From Lentisphaeria bacterium (GTDB lineage Bacteria > Verrucomicrobiota > Lentisphaeria > Victivallales > Victivallaceae): DNA of 64,000 nt. The notes under the pieces were generated by a model. That model made no database searches. It was given only the letters and a program-made list of their open reading frames with translations, and was not told where the DNA came from. The position numbers and the translations under genes were made by a program. Of this stretch, positions 40,253-50,380 are shown one piece after another. The number at the start of each line of letters is the position of its first letter. Position 1 is the stretch's first letter. The DNA lies in contig CP091727.1 in the NCBI GenBank assembly GCA_022009855.1, positions 4,402,001 to 4,466,000 on the forward strand, given 5' to 3'.

Positions 40253-40767
40253 GGGGTTTCCTCCTGGTTGTTCTGCTGCGCGGCGAGTGCCGCGGCGGCT
40301 TCTTCATTCAATTCTCGTATCGTAAAGGGAGGAACATTTTCCGGGTCCGGCGCGAGGTTGATCGAGCCGAGTTCCTCGATATCGTGCGCGGCGTCGATCC
40401 GGTCGCGCACCTGGTAGTAGTCTGCCCAGAGCCGCATCACCCACGCCTGCACGGCAGCGCCCTTTGCGCTGCCGTTTGCGGCGCACACAGTCGCGAGCGT
40501 CAAATCCTCCGGATCGACATATTCCTGCTGGTGCGATTTGTAATTTGTCCAGAGCTGATCGACGGCGGCTGCCTTGCGTTCCTCCAGTGTCGGCTGCGGT
40601 GGCTCCACGGCAATCGGGATTCCGTCCGATCCGGTCATGATCCGTTTCCCGGAAGCTTGCTCCTCCAGCAGTTTGCTCCAGTAGTCATCGGAGATTTCAA
40701 CCGCACCAGGCGGGATCTCCTGATGGATGTTGGAATCATAAAAACCGTTATTGGAATAGTATTTCAT
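40249..40767 (-). CDS. Tail fibre assembly chaperone-like protein
   Basis: 172 residues, intact. It starts MKYYSNNGFYDSNIHQEIP, then IPPGAVEISDDYWSKLLE and EERKAAAVDQLWTNYKSH, the layout of the Caudovirales tail fibre assembly family (N-terminal beta part, helical C-terminus). It would help fold or attach the fibre encoded just upstream. Its stop overlaps the next fibre gene's start (ATGA). Confidence 0.65.
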   Translation of the reverse strand: MKYYSNNGFYDSNIHQEIPPGAVEISDDYWSKLLEEQASGKRIMTGSDGIPIAVEPPQPTLEERKAAAVDQLWTNYKSHQQEYVDPEDLTLATVCAANGSAKGAAVQAWVMRLWADYYQVRDRIDAAHDIEELGSINLAPDPENVPPFTIRELNEEAAAALAAQQNNQEETP

Positions 40768-40783
40768 GTAACGCTCCTTAATA

Positions 40784-41757
40784 TTAATGGCCGATCGCGA
40801 TGTAATACGTTCCGGAATGTGCCGAGCTTTTGTAGGTGAAACCGGAATTCGACAGGGAACCGGTTACAATTATTCTGTCCGTTGGAGCGGCTTCCGAGCT
40901 TGCACCAAACGTTACAGCCATTACTCCGGTTGGAAATGCAACGGGGAAGGTTACGTATGTATATTGCCCGGAATAGACAATAACCCCCACTGGATAAATA
41001 GCCCGCCGGGGAGTCTCTGATAGCCGATTCCCTGGTGCGAGCCGTACATTCCCAGATTGGCGAGAGCGGTATTCAGATCGAGGTTGTCGAATGTTATGTT
41101 TGCCTTTCCGGAAAGATTGTGCGAATGGTTGGCTGCGGCAAATTTCCCGGGATGCGGATCCGCAGCATTGTTGTGTTCTTTGACCGCACCGGCGGATTCG
41201 AATTTCCCGGGATGCGGATCCGTTGCATTGTTGTGTTCGTTGACCGCGCCGAGCGGTTCATATCTGGTATCGTGATTGTGGTCCTTCAACGCATATCGGG
41301 TATCGAAATTGTATTGCCACGTTTCGGGGTTGATTGAGATCCCGGTCAATGCCGCTGCGTTCGCGTACTGGATCGCGAAATTCTTATACAACGTGTTTCC
41401 GGCCTGGAAACCGTCGGTCTTGAATTTGTAATGCCGCGGCACCACACAGACGGCAACGAGCGTTTCGTGCTCCGTCGAATAGAGACCGATCCAGTTGATG
41501 TAAAAATTGCCGTCGTTCGCGGTCAGGATCGTACTGTAGACAACCGTGTTTTCGTCGACTTTTCCGGAATGCGAGATCTCCGCGTCGAGCATGATCTGCC
41601 CGGCCGGCGGCAGCGACTGGTTTTCATCCGGCGTTACAGCCGGATCCAGCCCGGGCACGTCGGCAAACACGAGCCGGTCGATCGTGATTGTTTCACCGGA
41701 ATACAGCGCATCGGCAAAGAGCGCCAGCCCGGCAGCGGTAATTATGCTATTCGGCAT
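40784..41757 (-). CDS. Tail fibre protein (DUF3751-like N-terminus, gp53-like tip), one frame break
   Basis: About 324 residues. The N-terminal part MPNSIITAAGLALFADALYS matches fibre shafts of P2/Mu-like phages. It is followed by a run of HNH-type turns (RYALKDHNHDTRYEPLG, VNEHNNATDPHPGKF repeated) and LANLGMYGSHQGIGYQRLPG. After a frame change near 40985 comes VTFPVAFPTGVMAVTFGASS and the end TYYIAIGH, the gp53-like receptor-binding tip. The ATG overlaps the end of the portal gene. Confidence 0.75.
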
Positions 41758-42760
41758 CGGGTGATTCCTCCACATTAAAATTAAATTTCAGCCGCAGCCG
41801 GGGCGGCAGCCGGTCGTTGATATCGATAAAATTCTGACACAGCGCCTTCACCTCGGTACGGAAATAAACGCGCTCGACCTTTTCAGGATCGCCGAGACCT
41901 CCGGATCCCTGCGACGGAACGATTCCCATCAGCACCGGCGGCACGCGATGTGCGGTCAGCACATCCGAAGCGGACAAATTTTTAATGTTTGCAAATTCGT
42001 CCTTTTGAGAAATATCGCCGATCGGGATGATCTGAATCGCTTTTTCCTGCCCGCCGGGGATATGGATATAGGAACTTTTAAAATTCCCGACCCCCTTCCC
42101 CTCTCTGAACTTCTGTTCGAGCGCGGTCTTGATGGCCGGAGACATCTTCGGGTCATTGGTGTACAGAATATATCCCAGGTGCGCGCCGTTGACGTAGTAA
42201 CGGCGCCGGAACAGCGTCGCGTCCTCGTTGAGCAAAGCCGACTGGAGCCCGCCGAGCCAGTCCGGAATCCCGTAAATCTGCTGGATTTCGTCATACTCCT
42301 TGACGTGAACGATCTCGCCAGGCTCGAAATCGATGTACTTCCCGCCCGGCATCAGCCGCCGGAATCCCTTCCCGAATGTACGCACGCGCATATTGATCGC
42401 GGGGATGTGCACCAGGCGGGTAATATTCCCCATTCCATTGCGCACCACCTCGCAAAACGCATTGCCGATACTCAGGAAATCGGTCACGGCAGCGCGAAAA
42501 TCCTGCAGCGACAATGCCCCGCACCGGTAGGCATTCGCGGCCAGATTCCTGCGTTCGACAATGCAGCTGCCGTGCTGGCAGTTCGCGCGGCGCATCCTGG
42601 CCAGACCGGAGAACTGCACCGGCGGGATATAGTATTCGCCGCCGGTTTCCATGAAAACGCCGAGATAGTCGAGAATCCGTTCCGAGCGCACCGGCTCCGG
42701 ATCTCCGAACGAAAAACATACCTCGTCGCCGGATCGTTGCAAATTTCGTCTCCTGCTCAT
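41747..42760 (-). CDS. Phage portal protein (P2 gpQ/PBSX family)
   Basis: 337 residues, intact. Characteristic segments are YYIPPVQFSGLARM, IYGIPDWLGGLQSALLNEDA, TLFRRRYYVNGAHLGYILY, DISQKDEFANIKNLSASDVL and AHRVPPVLMGIVPSQGSGG. These match P2 gpQ portals, which form the dodecameric DNA gate of the head. The start at 42760 (MSRRRNLQR) is preferred. In P2 the portal gene is beside the terminase; here it lies in the tail operon, between gpI and the tail fibre, while ogr lies beside the terminase. Confidence 0.85.
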   Translation of the reverse strand: MSRRRNLQRSGDEVCFSFGDPEPVRSERILDYLGVFMETGGEYYIPPVQFSGLARMRRANCQHGSCIVERRNLAANAYRCGALSLQDFRAAVTDFLSIGNAFCEVVRNGMGNITRLVHIPAINMRVRTFGKGFRRLMPGGKYIDFEPGEIVHVKEYDEIQQIYGIPDWLGGLQSALLNEDATLFRRRYYVNGAHLGYILYTNDPKMSPAIKTALEQKFREGKGVGNFKSSYIHIPGGQEKAIQIIPIGDISQKDEFANIKNLSASDVLTAHRVPPVLMGIVPSQGSGGLGDPEKVERVYFRTEVKALCQNFIDINDRLPPRLRLKFNFNVEESPDAE

Positions 42761-42761
42761 A

Positions 42762-43294
42762 TCAGCCCTCTGCCATATTGAATAAAACCTCACATTCAAA
42801 GCCTGCCGCGCGAAGCTCCGACGGCGTGTCGGCCTTCGATTCGAACACATAGCGGCGGCAGGTGCGTCCGTACTGTTCGATCAGTGTGTCGAACAATCCG
42901 ACATATTTCCCGAAAACATACTCGTCGATCTGCAGGCGGATCACATCCCAGTTCTCCGCGTCGAACCGTTCGGTCTGGATGATCGATCCGAGGCCGAGCC
43001 GTTCCCAGATCCGCGCGAACCCGGCTTTGCTGCCGGCATCCTTCGCATTCGCCAGAGCGTACTTGACGCGTCTGCGATACAGTTCCTCATCCTCCCCGGG
43101 AGCCGGTCAATATCCCGCTGCCAGGCGAGAAGATCGAGCAGTTCCAGCGGCGCGGTTTCCGCGTCGATCTGGCTGTTCAGCCAGGAGAGGTATTCCGTGA
43201 TCCGGTCGAACCAGCGATCGGCCACCGCGGCGATCGAGGAAAGCTGCCCCTTGTTCTGCCAGAACCGAAGTTGGATGGATTTCCGCGGCTGCAT
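42762..43294 (-). CDS. Tail protein I-like baseplate protein, one frame break
   Basis: About 177 residues. Start MQPRKSIQLRFWQNKG, then LDLLAWQRDIDRLPG. After a CCCCGGG frame change near 43100 it continues EDEELYRRRVKYALANAKD and GLFDTLIEQYGRTCRRYVFES. The pattern (DxLPxW-like segment, RRxIxxA) and the position after J match P2 gpI of the baseplate wedge. The ATG overlaps the J stop. Confidence 0.65.
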
Positions 43295-44505
43295 TATGCG
43301 CCCTCCTCAATGGTCAGGTTCCCGAGCCGGGGGACATCGAGATCTGAAAGAATGTCATCCTGCCCCCATTCCAGCGCCTCGATCTCATAGAAGAGATCAT
43401 GCAGCTCATAGCTCAACTGCGAAAAGGCGAACCGGCTGTATGGCCACGTCTGTGTCACCTGGTCGAGATACTGTTCATTTTCCCGGAACGCACATCGGAT
43501 CACCTGTTCGACCTCCGCAAGAACTTCCGCGCGGCGTACGGAGGTCGTATTGCGACGAAAGATCACCGAGACGGAAACATTGTGCGTGGATCCGGGGACC
43601 GCGAGAACCTTCAGATCGTCGCCGTGGCCGTGGTTGTCCTGGTCATTGATGTATCTGTTGACCTCTGCGAGCGTTCCGTCCGGAGTGACACCGGCATCGA
43701 ACAGCACAAACGCGTCCGCGCTGCCGGGCCCGCGGCATGGATAACGGTCGCCGTCGTAGCGTTTGAAGTAGATCCGATCGGGCCGGAATCCGGTATTTGC
43801 GGCGATCATGCTGCGATATTTCGCGTCAACGTGCCACTCTCCGGCGCTGCCGAACTGGTAACGGATCCGCAGCCGGAGCTGCTCGTCCGATTCCTCCGCC
43901 GCGCCCGGTTCGGCGAGGTAATCCGCGCCGTTGGTGACGGAGGTAATTCCCGGCACATCGGAATCCATCAGGCAGTAGTAACCTGCTCCGAGGTTGTAAC
44001 CGCTTCCGGCCTCCTCGGCCTCGCAGAGCACTTCAAGCTCCGCCGTTCCGGTCTCCATGACCGCGTCCTCGAGCGAGATCATGCGGAAAATTTTACCGGC
44101 GATCGGCACAGTGCGGACACGTGTACCGGCAGGAATCTGCAACTGCTGCGCGGTATTGTTCCGCCGGAACGTGATCCAGCCGCGGGCTTTGCCCGCCTCT
44201 TTCCGCGTAACGTCATACGCCCAGCCGAGCAGATTCAGATAACTTCCCTCTGCAGTTTTCACATACATGTTCGGCATCACGTGCCGGATCATGAATGCGA
44301 TCAGCCAGCGGGCAGGTTCCGTGATCGCAGTCGACACGAACACCCAGAACGCCGAGAATTTCGACGGGTTTGCAATCGGCACGTTCGCCTCATCTGCCAT
44401 CTGCTGCCACTCGGCGCGGAACTGTTCATCCGTGGTTGGAATGCCGGAGGCATCCAGCGCGCGCTTGAACTCCTTTTCCTGTGCTGTCAAGTTTTCCAGA
44501 TCCAT
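43294..44505 (-). CDS. Baseplate J (gp47-like) protein
   Basis: 403 residues, intact. MDLENLTAQEKEFKRALDAS; middle RGWITFRRNNTAQQLQIPAG and GTRVRTVPIAGKIFRM, then AEEAGSGYNLGAG, PGITSVTNGADYLAEPGAAE and ESDEQLRLRIR. These are typical of baseplate J proteins, where the RxR and GxxxN elements are conserved. It forms the wedge with W and I. It follows the W-like gene by seven bases. Confidence 0.85.
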   Translation of the reverse strand: MDLENLTAQEKEFKRALDASGIPTTDEQFRAEWQQMADEANVPIANPSKFSAFWVFVSTAITEPARWLIAFMIRHVMPNMYVKTAEGSYLNLLGWAYDVTRKEAGKARGWITFRRNNTAQQLQIPAGTRVRTVPIAGKIFRMISLEDAVMETGTAELEVLCEAEEAGSGYNLGAGYYCLMDSDVPGITSVTNGADYLAEPGAAEESDEQLRLRIRYQFGSAGEWHVDAKYRSMIAANTGFRPDRIYFKRYDGDRYPCRGPGSADAFVLFDAGVTPDGTLAEVNRYINDQDNHGHGDDLKVLAVPGSTHNVSVSVIFRRNTTSVRRAEVLAEVEQVIRCAFRENEQYLDQVTQTWPYSRFAFSQLSYELHDLFYEIEALEWGQDDILSDLDVPRLGNLTIEEGA

Positions 44506-44512
44506 GTTTTCC

Positions 44513-44836
44513 TCAATTTATCCATACAGGGCTTTTGATCGGCCCGAATTCATACGTGTCAGCGAACAGAGTCCACTCTCCGCCGGATCCGGTGAACTTG
44601 GCGGTTCCCGGAACAATCCTGGTGTCTTCTTCCACGAGATCGATGATTTTATTCCGGAGCAGTCCGCGCCGTTCGGCGCCGCGTTCCGCGACCATTTCGA
44701 CCAGATAGCCGCTTTCCCGGATCGCGTGCACAAGATCCTGCAGGATCACCGCGCGATCCTCAATGATGATCGCCTGATTGTCGCCGTCGATGGCGATATC
44801 ATCATTTTGAATCAGGATATCCGTATACGTTGCCAT
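44513..44836 (-). CDS. Baseplate wedge W/gp46-like (DUF2590-like) protein
   Basis: 107 residues, intact. It starts MATYTDILIQNDDIAIDGD and has the run DLVHAIRESGYLVEMVAERG, with IDLVEEDTRIVPGTAKFT. Size, the early Asp-rich segment and location between tape measure and J fit a W/gp46-type wedge protein; in VHML-type phages the position is taken by DUF2590. Family named by pattern only. Confidence 0.6.
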   Translation of the reverse strand: MATYTDILIQNDDIAIDGDNQAIIIEDRAVILQDLVHAIRESGYLVEMVAERGAERRGLLRNKIIDLVEEDTRIVPGTAKFTGSGGEWTLFADTYEFGPIKSPVWIN

Positions 44837-47231
44837 TACGCCCCCTGCAGAATCAAAAACTCTTCGAGCTGCGCCGGGCTGAGGCCGTTCGGCGCATAAA
44901 CTTCAACATTGTAGTTCCGGTTGTTGTTGACAGTACTGTTCCGGATTCCTCCGGCCGGAACGTCGTAATCCCGTGTTTTGACAACGTCTTGAATCACCGG
45001 CTCCGACGACTTCGCGACGGTGGACGCGGCAACCGGAGTTCCTCCGCTCTCCGCAGGTGCCAGAAATCCCAGGCCGGGAATTTTCGAAAGCCCGCGCAGG
45101 ATCGAGCCAATCCAGCCGTCAACACCGGAAAGCGCCGACTGGATTCCACCCCAGACCGCCGTTGCAATATTCCCGGCTCCGGCGAACACGTCGGCAAAAA
45201 ACTGAACAAGAGGAAGCAGTTTTCCCCGAGCCAGTTGTAAAATTTGCGGCCGGCGTCAATAATTCCACCGAACACACCGGCGACGTTGGGGCAGACTGAC
45301 AGGAACCATTCCCAGGCGGTTTTCAGCGCCTCGACGACCTCGTCCCAGTAATAGATCAACGCGGCAACCGCTGCAACGATCGCGGCAATCGCGATAACGA
45401 TCCAGGTAACAGGACACGCCAGGAGCGCGGCGGAAAACGCCCAGGTTGCTGTCGTCGCAGCCGTGAATCCGCCCGACAGAAGCCAGCCGGCGGCGGAGGC
45501 GAGCAGCATCGGGATTTTCATTGCAAGGATCCCGGCGCCGGCGGCGATTGCCGCAGGGACCACTCCGGCCAGCATCACGAGTTTCAGCGCCGCCATCGCG
45601 ATATTGAGGCCGATTGTCGCGGCCCTGGTCAACCCAGTCCAGAGGACGAGCGCTTTCTGTTTGAGAATCAGCCCGAGCTGCGCCGCGGAGAGCCCGCCGG
45701 TCGCCGTGGCAGCCAGAGCGGTCTGCAGCGTATAACGCCCGGTACAGATTGCGAGTGTTGTCGAATACAGGGCGCCGAGCTTCTGCCAGAACGCGCCGGA
45801 TTTCAGGCTGGTCGTATACAACCACTGTGCCGCAGCGGCCAGTTTCGCCGCAACGATTGAGCCGCCGACCGTCTTTGTCCAGAACATCTGCCCGATTGCG
45901 TTCAACCGCTGCGCAAATGTCATCGAATGCGTCGCCGCGGAGTTTTTGAGACACCAGGCATAGACGATCCGCAATTCAGAAACGAATGCGGTAACGAGTT
46001 TACGTCCGCCCATGACAATGTAGAACGTCGACATCGCGGCGGTCAGTGCGGAAATTGCAATCACCACGCCTCCGACAAGGTACTTCAATCCGGGAATGTA
46101 TTCCAGAAACCAGTTGACCACGCGAAGAACGCCGGAAAGCGCATTGAGGAACAGATTTACAGCAGGAAGCACCCCCTGCCCCAGCGTGATCCGCACCACG
46201 TCGAGAGACGATTTGAACTGATCCATCGGGTCGACCATCGCGGCGGCCATCCGGGCCGTGCCGGATGAATCCTGAATTTTCTGCAGATCTCCGATCGAGC
46301 CCTTCAGGCTCTCGGTTTTGTCGAGCAGATTCAGCACCGCCTTGCCGCCCTCGTCGCCGAATGCCTGCATCAGCTTTGTCTGGTCTGCGAGTTTCAGCTG
46401 TCCGGGGCCGACCGCTTCGCGGATCTTCTCCAGGATCTGCACCATCGGCAGGAGCTTGCCGCTTTCGTCGGTGAATTTCAGAGTTTCTCCTGATTTCGTG
46501 GTCAACTGCGCCCGGCCGACCGTATTCAGGAACGCCTTGTACGCGGTTCCGGCGTTTGCGCCCCCCATGGTTCCTCGCAGCGTGCCGAGCACGGCGAGCT
46601 GTTCATCGAGAGAAACGCCGGCCTTCTGGCCGATCGAGCCGAGATTGGTAAATGCCGCGCTCATATCGTCGCCGGTTGTTTTGAAAATCTTCACCGCGTG
46701 CGCCGTTTTCCCGGCGAGCTGCTCCACCCATTTTGCCTGGCCGATTTTGTTCGCTTCGGCCTCGAAAATGTTGTAAAGCGTGCCCTGATATTTCGTGATC
46801 GTTGCGGCGTTGGATTTGGTCGCCCTGGCCAGCATCGCCCCCTGATAGGTAAACGCGGCAAGCGCGCCTTCGGTCAGGCCGGGAATCGCGGACTGAATAT
46901 CGTAGGCGGACGCGGCGATCTGCGCAGCATCACCGCCGAACTGCTGTACAAATTTTTTACTCGCCAGGCCGAGTTTTTCCAGCTCCGCTGTCGGAGTATC
47001 GAGACTGGCAACTTCGCCGAGTGCTTTGTTGAACTCCCGCCCGCGTCCGGAAAATGCGTTGAGACTGGAGGCGGCGGCGGCAACGCCCAGCGCTCCCTTC
47101 CCCATCAGCTGGAACGCATCCTTTCCCCGCTGCTGCATTGCCCGGAATGATTCGCAAACCCCCTTCGACGGGCCGCTCACCTTGTCGAGAAGCGTAATGG
47201 TGAAAAAGAGTTGTTCCAGCGCGCCGGCCAT
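44836..47231 (-). CDS. Tail tape measure protein, one frame break
   Basis: About 798 residues. The N-terminus (FFTITLLDKVSGPSKGVCES) leads into the TP901-type core domain (GDDMSAAFTNLGSIGQKAGV, SLDEQLAVLGTLRGTMGG) and then several long hydrophobic helices (VGGVVIAISALTAAMSTFYI and others). The frame changes near 45220, after YNWLGENCFLLF; the C-terminus continues with a Gly-rich region ending ILQGA. It sets tail length and passes through the tube. It lies behind the E/E' chaperone genes as in other tailed phages, separated by a counter-oriented small gene. Confidence 0.85.
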
Positions 47232-47259
47232 TTGAAAATCTCCAAAAAAATGCTATAAT
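47232..47259 (+). promoter_or_regulatory. Promoter of a counter-oriented small membrane gene
   Basis: TTGAAA (47232-47237), 16 bases, TATAAT (47254-47259) with TG-n in front (extended -10). It lies on the strand opposite to the tail operon. Confidence 0.65.
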
Positions 47260-47284
47260 ATTACAAGATTACAATTATCACGGA

Positions 47285-47543
47285 ATGCGGTTGTCATGGG
47301 CTCTCTTTTTCTGCATCGTTGCACTTATCATCATTGGTTATCTGATGATTGCGCCATTTTTCCGCCTTCGAAAAAACCAGGCTTTCCGCTGGTATTGCTT
47401 TCTGATCGTGATCTATTTTCTTTTTATGCGGGCTTTTCCGTCTTGACCGTATTCCGATTTTAGCCAGCATATTGGCGTTTCCGTCAGTTTTCTGCCTGCT
47501 GATTGGCTGGATAACGGAACGGGTTCCGCATACCAGGGATTAA
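47285..47543 (+). CDS. Small membrane protein of moron type, opposite to the tail operon
   Basis: ATG 47285 gives 53 residues, MRLSWALFFCIVALIIIGYL then a basic patch RLRKNQAFRW and a second helix CFLIVIYFLFM, ending at TGA 47444. If one T of TTTT at about 47435 is extra, the frame reads on, RIPILASILAFPSVFCLLIG to TAA 47541-47543, adding a third helix (about 86 residues). It has its own strong promoter and lies in the 300-base gap between E' and the tape measure. This is the typical position for a lysogenic-conversion or superinfection-exclusion gene. No family recognised. Confidence 0.55.
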
Positions 47544-47984
47544 CCCCCGAGCACCTTCGCGATGGTTTCACCCATTTTGCGCCAGTAATCCCACTCCAGA
47601 AAAGCGGCTTCGGCGAGGCACTCCTCATCGAGTTCCCGGCCGGGGAAATACCGCCGGGCGTAGAGTTCCAGCAGCCGCAGCGAGCCCTTGTCCCGCTGCA
47701 GCTTCCGGAGCCGCTTCTCTACTTTTTTACCGTGATCGCCACCTGCGGCCGGAACTCCTTGACCAGGCAGCCGGCCAGTTCGAGTGTCAGGCCGTCGTCA
47801 CACGCCTCATCGAGCAGCGGCCGCTGCTCCTTGTCGACTCAGGGTGCGGCGGAGAAAGTTTTCCGCCGGCACAACCTTTGTCCGTCATTCCCATTTCATC
47901 GAGATAGCGGTTGTATTCGGTCGTGTCGACCTTGAATTTCAGGTCGTTTTCTCCGACCGTCAGAATGATTTCTCTGGTTCGCAT
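47540..47984 (-). CDS. Tail assembly chaperone E and its -1 frameshift product E'
   Basis: E starts MRTREIILTVGENDLKFKVD, then TTEYNRYLDEMGMTDK. Through two apparent indels (near 47860 and 47837) it continues VVPAENFLRRTL, DKEQRPLLDEACDDG and LELAGCLVKEFRPQVAITVK, ending at TAG 47719-47721. Just before this stop is A_AAA_AAG. A -1 slip continues into a 60-residue extension, EKRLRKLQRDKGSLRLLELY ... KMGETIAKVLGG, to TAA 47540-47542, which has no start codon of its own. This is the E/E' (lambda G/GT type) arrangement before the tape measure. E resembles Mu gp41-type chaperones. Confidence 0.65.
47719..47728 (-). promoter_or_regulatory. Programmed -1 ribosomal frameshift site A_AAA_AAG
   Basis: On the minus strand GTA AAA AAG TAG: the heptamer occupies 47728-47722 and the zero-frame stop is the next codon (47721-47719). 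The -1 frame stays open for 60 codons. Confidence 0.7.
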
Positions 47985-47997
47985 GGTATTTTCCTCC

Positions 47998-48447
47998 TCA
48001 ATCCTCGTTGATGGGTTTCACGTAGGGAACGCCGTCAATGCTCACGAAATCGGGGCTCGTCACCTCGAAGGGGAGCTCGAACTCGGTTTCGTCGGCGCTG
48101 TTTTTGTCAACGTCGAGAAGTTTCGACAGCTTGACCTTGCAGCCGAACGCCTCGATCTTCAGATTGTCGTCGCCGGCCTCGGCATAACTGTTGATATCGA
48201 ACGGCGGAATCTCCTGGATCGCACCTGCCGACTTGCCGGCCTCGACAAACGCACGCAGTCCGATCCGGTCGACGGTGATCGTTCCGGAGGCGGAGACGTC
48301 GCCCTGAACGAATCCGTCCGGGCGTCCGTTGCGCATCGCAGCGGCCGAATTGTCGGTAATATCGAGCGTGAATTTTTTCGCCTTGACTTTGAAATCGCCG
48401 AGGTCGAACGTAAAGGAAAGTCCATTGAAACGCTGTGTCGTTGCCAT
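47998..48447 (-). CDS. Tail tube protein (DUF2597-like)
   Basis: 149 residues, intact. MATTQRFNGLSFTFDLGDFK, then FTLDITDNSAAAMRNGRPDG, FVQGDVSASGTITVDRIGLR and IPPFDINSYAEAGDDNLKIE. Size, the beta-rich pattern and position directly after the sheath gene indicate the tail tube. The sequence type resembles DUF2597 of VHML-like phages rather than P2 FII. Confidence 0.75.
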   Translation of the reverse strand: MATTQRFNGLSFTFDLGDFKVKAKKFTLDITDNSAAAMRNGRPDGFVQGDVSASGTITVDRIGLRAFVEAGKSAGAIQEIPPFDINSYAEAGDDNLKIEAFGCKVKLSKLLDVDKNSADETEFELPFEVTSPDFVSIDGVPYVKPINED

Positions 48448-48462
48448 GTTTTCACCTTAATT

Positions 48463-49603
48463 TTACGCGTTGGAAAGATCAAGTCCCATATAGACCGTGA
48501 TTTTTTTCGGGCAGTTGTACGGCCGCGCGGAAATCGCGATCGAGACCTCCGTCCGGCTGATCCAGGTGATCGTGATATCGCCATCCTGCGGCGGCTGGAT
48601 CATTGCCGGCAGCTCGACGCCGTTCAGGACAACCGTGCGCGACGCCTCCCGCAGCGGGCGCATGAAATAGGTCTGGTTTGCACTGATCGACTGCGCCGTG
48701 TTGTTCAGCCGCCGGTCGGCGATCCGGGCGATGGCGAGGAGCCGCACCCGCCGTGCACAATAGTCCACGACGCGCAGATTTTCGTAGACGGCGTAATCGC
48801 TGCCCTCCGCGGCAAGTGTCGCCATATCCGCCCAGTAGGTGCCGTCGTAACCGGCGTACCACTGGCAGACGCTGAACCGCGCGGCCGCCAGCGCGGAGAT
48901 CGTGGTCATGGTCAGCGGAGCACCCGCGCTGTCGACCGGTTCAATATCTTCCTCACTCACGCCGAGCCCGACCAGCGCGCCGGTGGCGACGCGCATCGGG
49001 GAATCCGCAACGGAAACCGCCGGATTGCAGAGACGGCCGGCCACACAGCCGAGATCGTTCCCGTGCAGCAGCGGGACAACGCAGACACGCTCGGCGGCGA
49101 CACCGTCGACCAGGGCGGAAATCCGGGTGATGTAACTGCCCCCAGGTTTCCGAACTTTTATCGATCCCGGTCACGCAGCCGATCACGGCGATAAACTTCG
49201 CGAACCGCGCCAGGACCTCCGACGCAGCGGCCATGCACTCCTGCACTTCGAGTTTGCTTTCCAGCGGCGTACAGAGCACCACCGCCTCGATATTCAGATC
49301 CGCAGGCTTGTCGAGCGCCGCATAGAGCACCTCTTTCCAGTCCTGATCGGTCGGAACTCCAACCGCGTAACAGGCGAACTGCTCACTCTGCACATTCTGC
49401 CGGGCCGCGCCGATCTGCGTTTTCAGTTCCGACTCTCCGGCGCCGAGCACCTGATCGAGATCCGTGTTCCCTCCGATCGGAATGATCTGCCCGGCAAGAT
49501 CCGGATCCGCGATTTTCCCGAGATAAAGGAACACCCGTTCGACCTCGCTGAAATTGCCCTGCATCCCGTCGACCTTTACGATTGTGACGCTGCCGATTGC
49601 CAT
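48463..49603 (-). CDS. Contractile tail sheath protein (DUF2586-like), one frame break
   Basis: About 380 residues. The N-terminus MAIGSVTIVKVDGMQGNFSE and VERVFLYLGKIADPDLAGQI is followed by SEQFACYAVGVPTDQDWKEV. After a CCCCC frame change near 49140 it runs GRLCNPAVSVADSPMRVATG, VCQWYAGYDGTYWADMATLA and YENLRVVDYCARRVRLLAIA, ending KITVYMGLDLSNA. The YENLRVVDxxxRxxR segment is typical of sheath C-termini. It precedes the tube gene, as expected. Confidence 0.8.
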
Positions 49604-49632
49604 CTCTTTTTCTCCTTGCTTTGCCGATTCGG

Positions 49633-50377
49633 CTATTTGAGTAAATTTTCGTGATTTTTCGCCTTGAACCGGTTGTAAATGCCGGCCACAATTGAATCAC
49701 CCATTGCGATTTTCTGCTCTTCATCGAGACCGAGGAACGGCCGCGCCGGAGTATTGTCCGGCACCTTCGCCTTCCCGGCCCGTTTCACGCCTTCCGCAAT
49801 CAGAAAAATCGCAAGTTTCCGGAAATGTGCTGCATCAGATATTCCACCGCATCTGCACCTCCGGACGGCATCCCGCGACGCACATACGGCGGAATGTAAT
49901 CCAGCCGGATCATCATCGCCGCCTGGTTTGCCGAGCACCCGATTTTCCCGCTTTCAAGCGTGAAATGCTTCCCTTTCAACGAGGCCGGAATCTTCGAGGA
50001 GTCGAACGTCCTCGGATATTTGATTCCGTTCTGGTCGCACCAGCCGCCCGTCCGCCGAGCTGGTGTTTCCTTGCAACGATACCCGCATTCCGAAAAACTT
50101 CACTCGTGCTGTATCTTCATCCGGCAGATCCATTCCGATCCATCGGCTCTTCACCAGTCCGGTTAACATTTTCTTACGTACATCCCGCCGTTTTCGCGGA
50201 ACCATCGGCGAACCGTCAACGGTTTTCTGCTCCCGGACATTCTTCTTCGCCTGTGCGATGGCCATCCGCCCCATACGAGAGCCACAGCCGACGCAGCCGT
50301 GGCGGCAGCAGATCCGCAAGAACCACATCCGCGATCCGACGTAAATCCGGCCCGGTAAGAGTCAAATCAGGCGTCAT
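49633..50377 (-). CDS. Tail completion/virion morphogenesis protein (P2 gpS-like), frame-disrupted
   Basis: About 248 residues. MTPDLTLTGPDLRRIADVVL starts at 50377; a frame change leads to GRMAIAQAKKNVREQKTVDG and SPMVPRKRRDVRKKMLTGLV, the hallmark of the phage virion morphogenesis (gpS) family. A further break near 49945 leads to the C-terminus DNTPARPFLGLDEEQK ... NHENLLK. The protein completes the tail at its head-proximal end. It follows the gpR-like gene. Confidence 0.7.
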
Positions 50378-50380
50378 CGG

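Noticed and set aside
38947..41757. Diversity-generating retroelement target in the fibre genes
   Set aside because: No reverse transcriptase and no template repeat are visible in the window.
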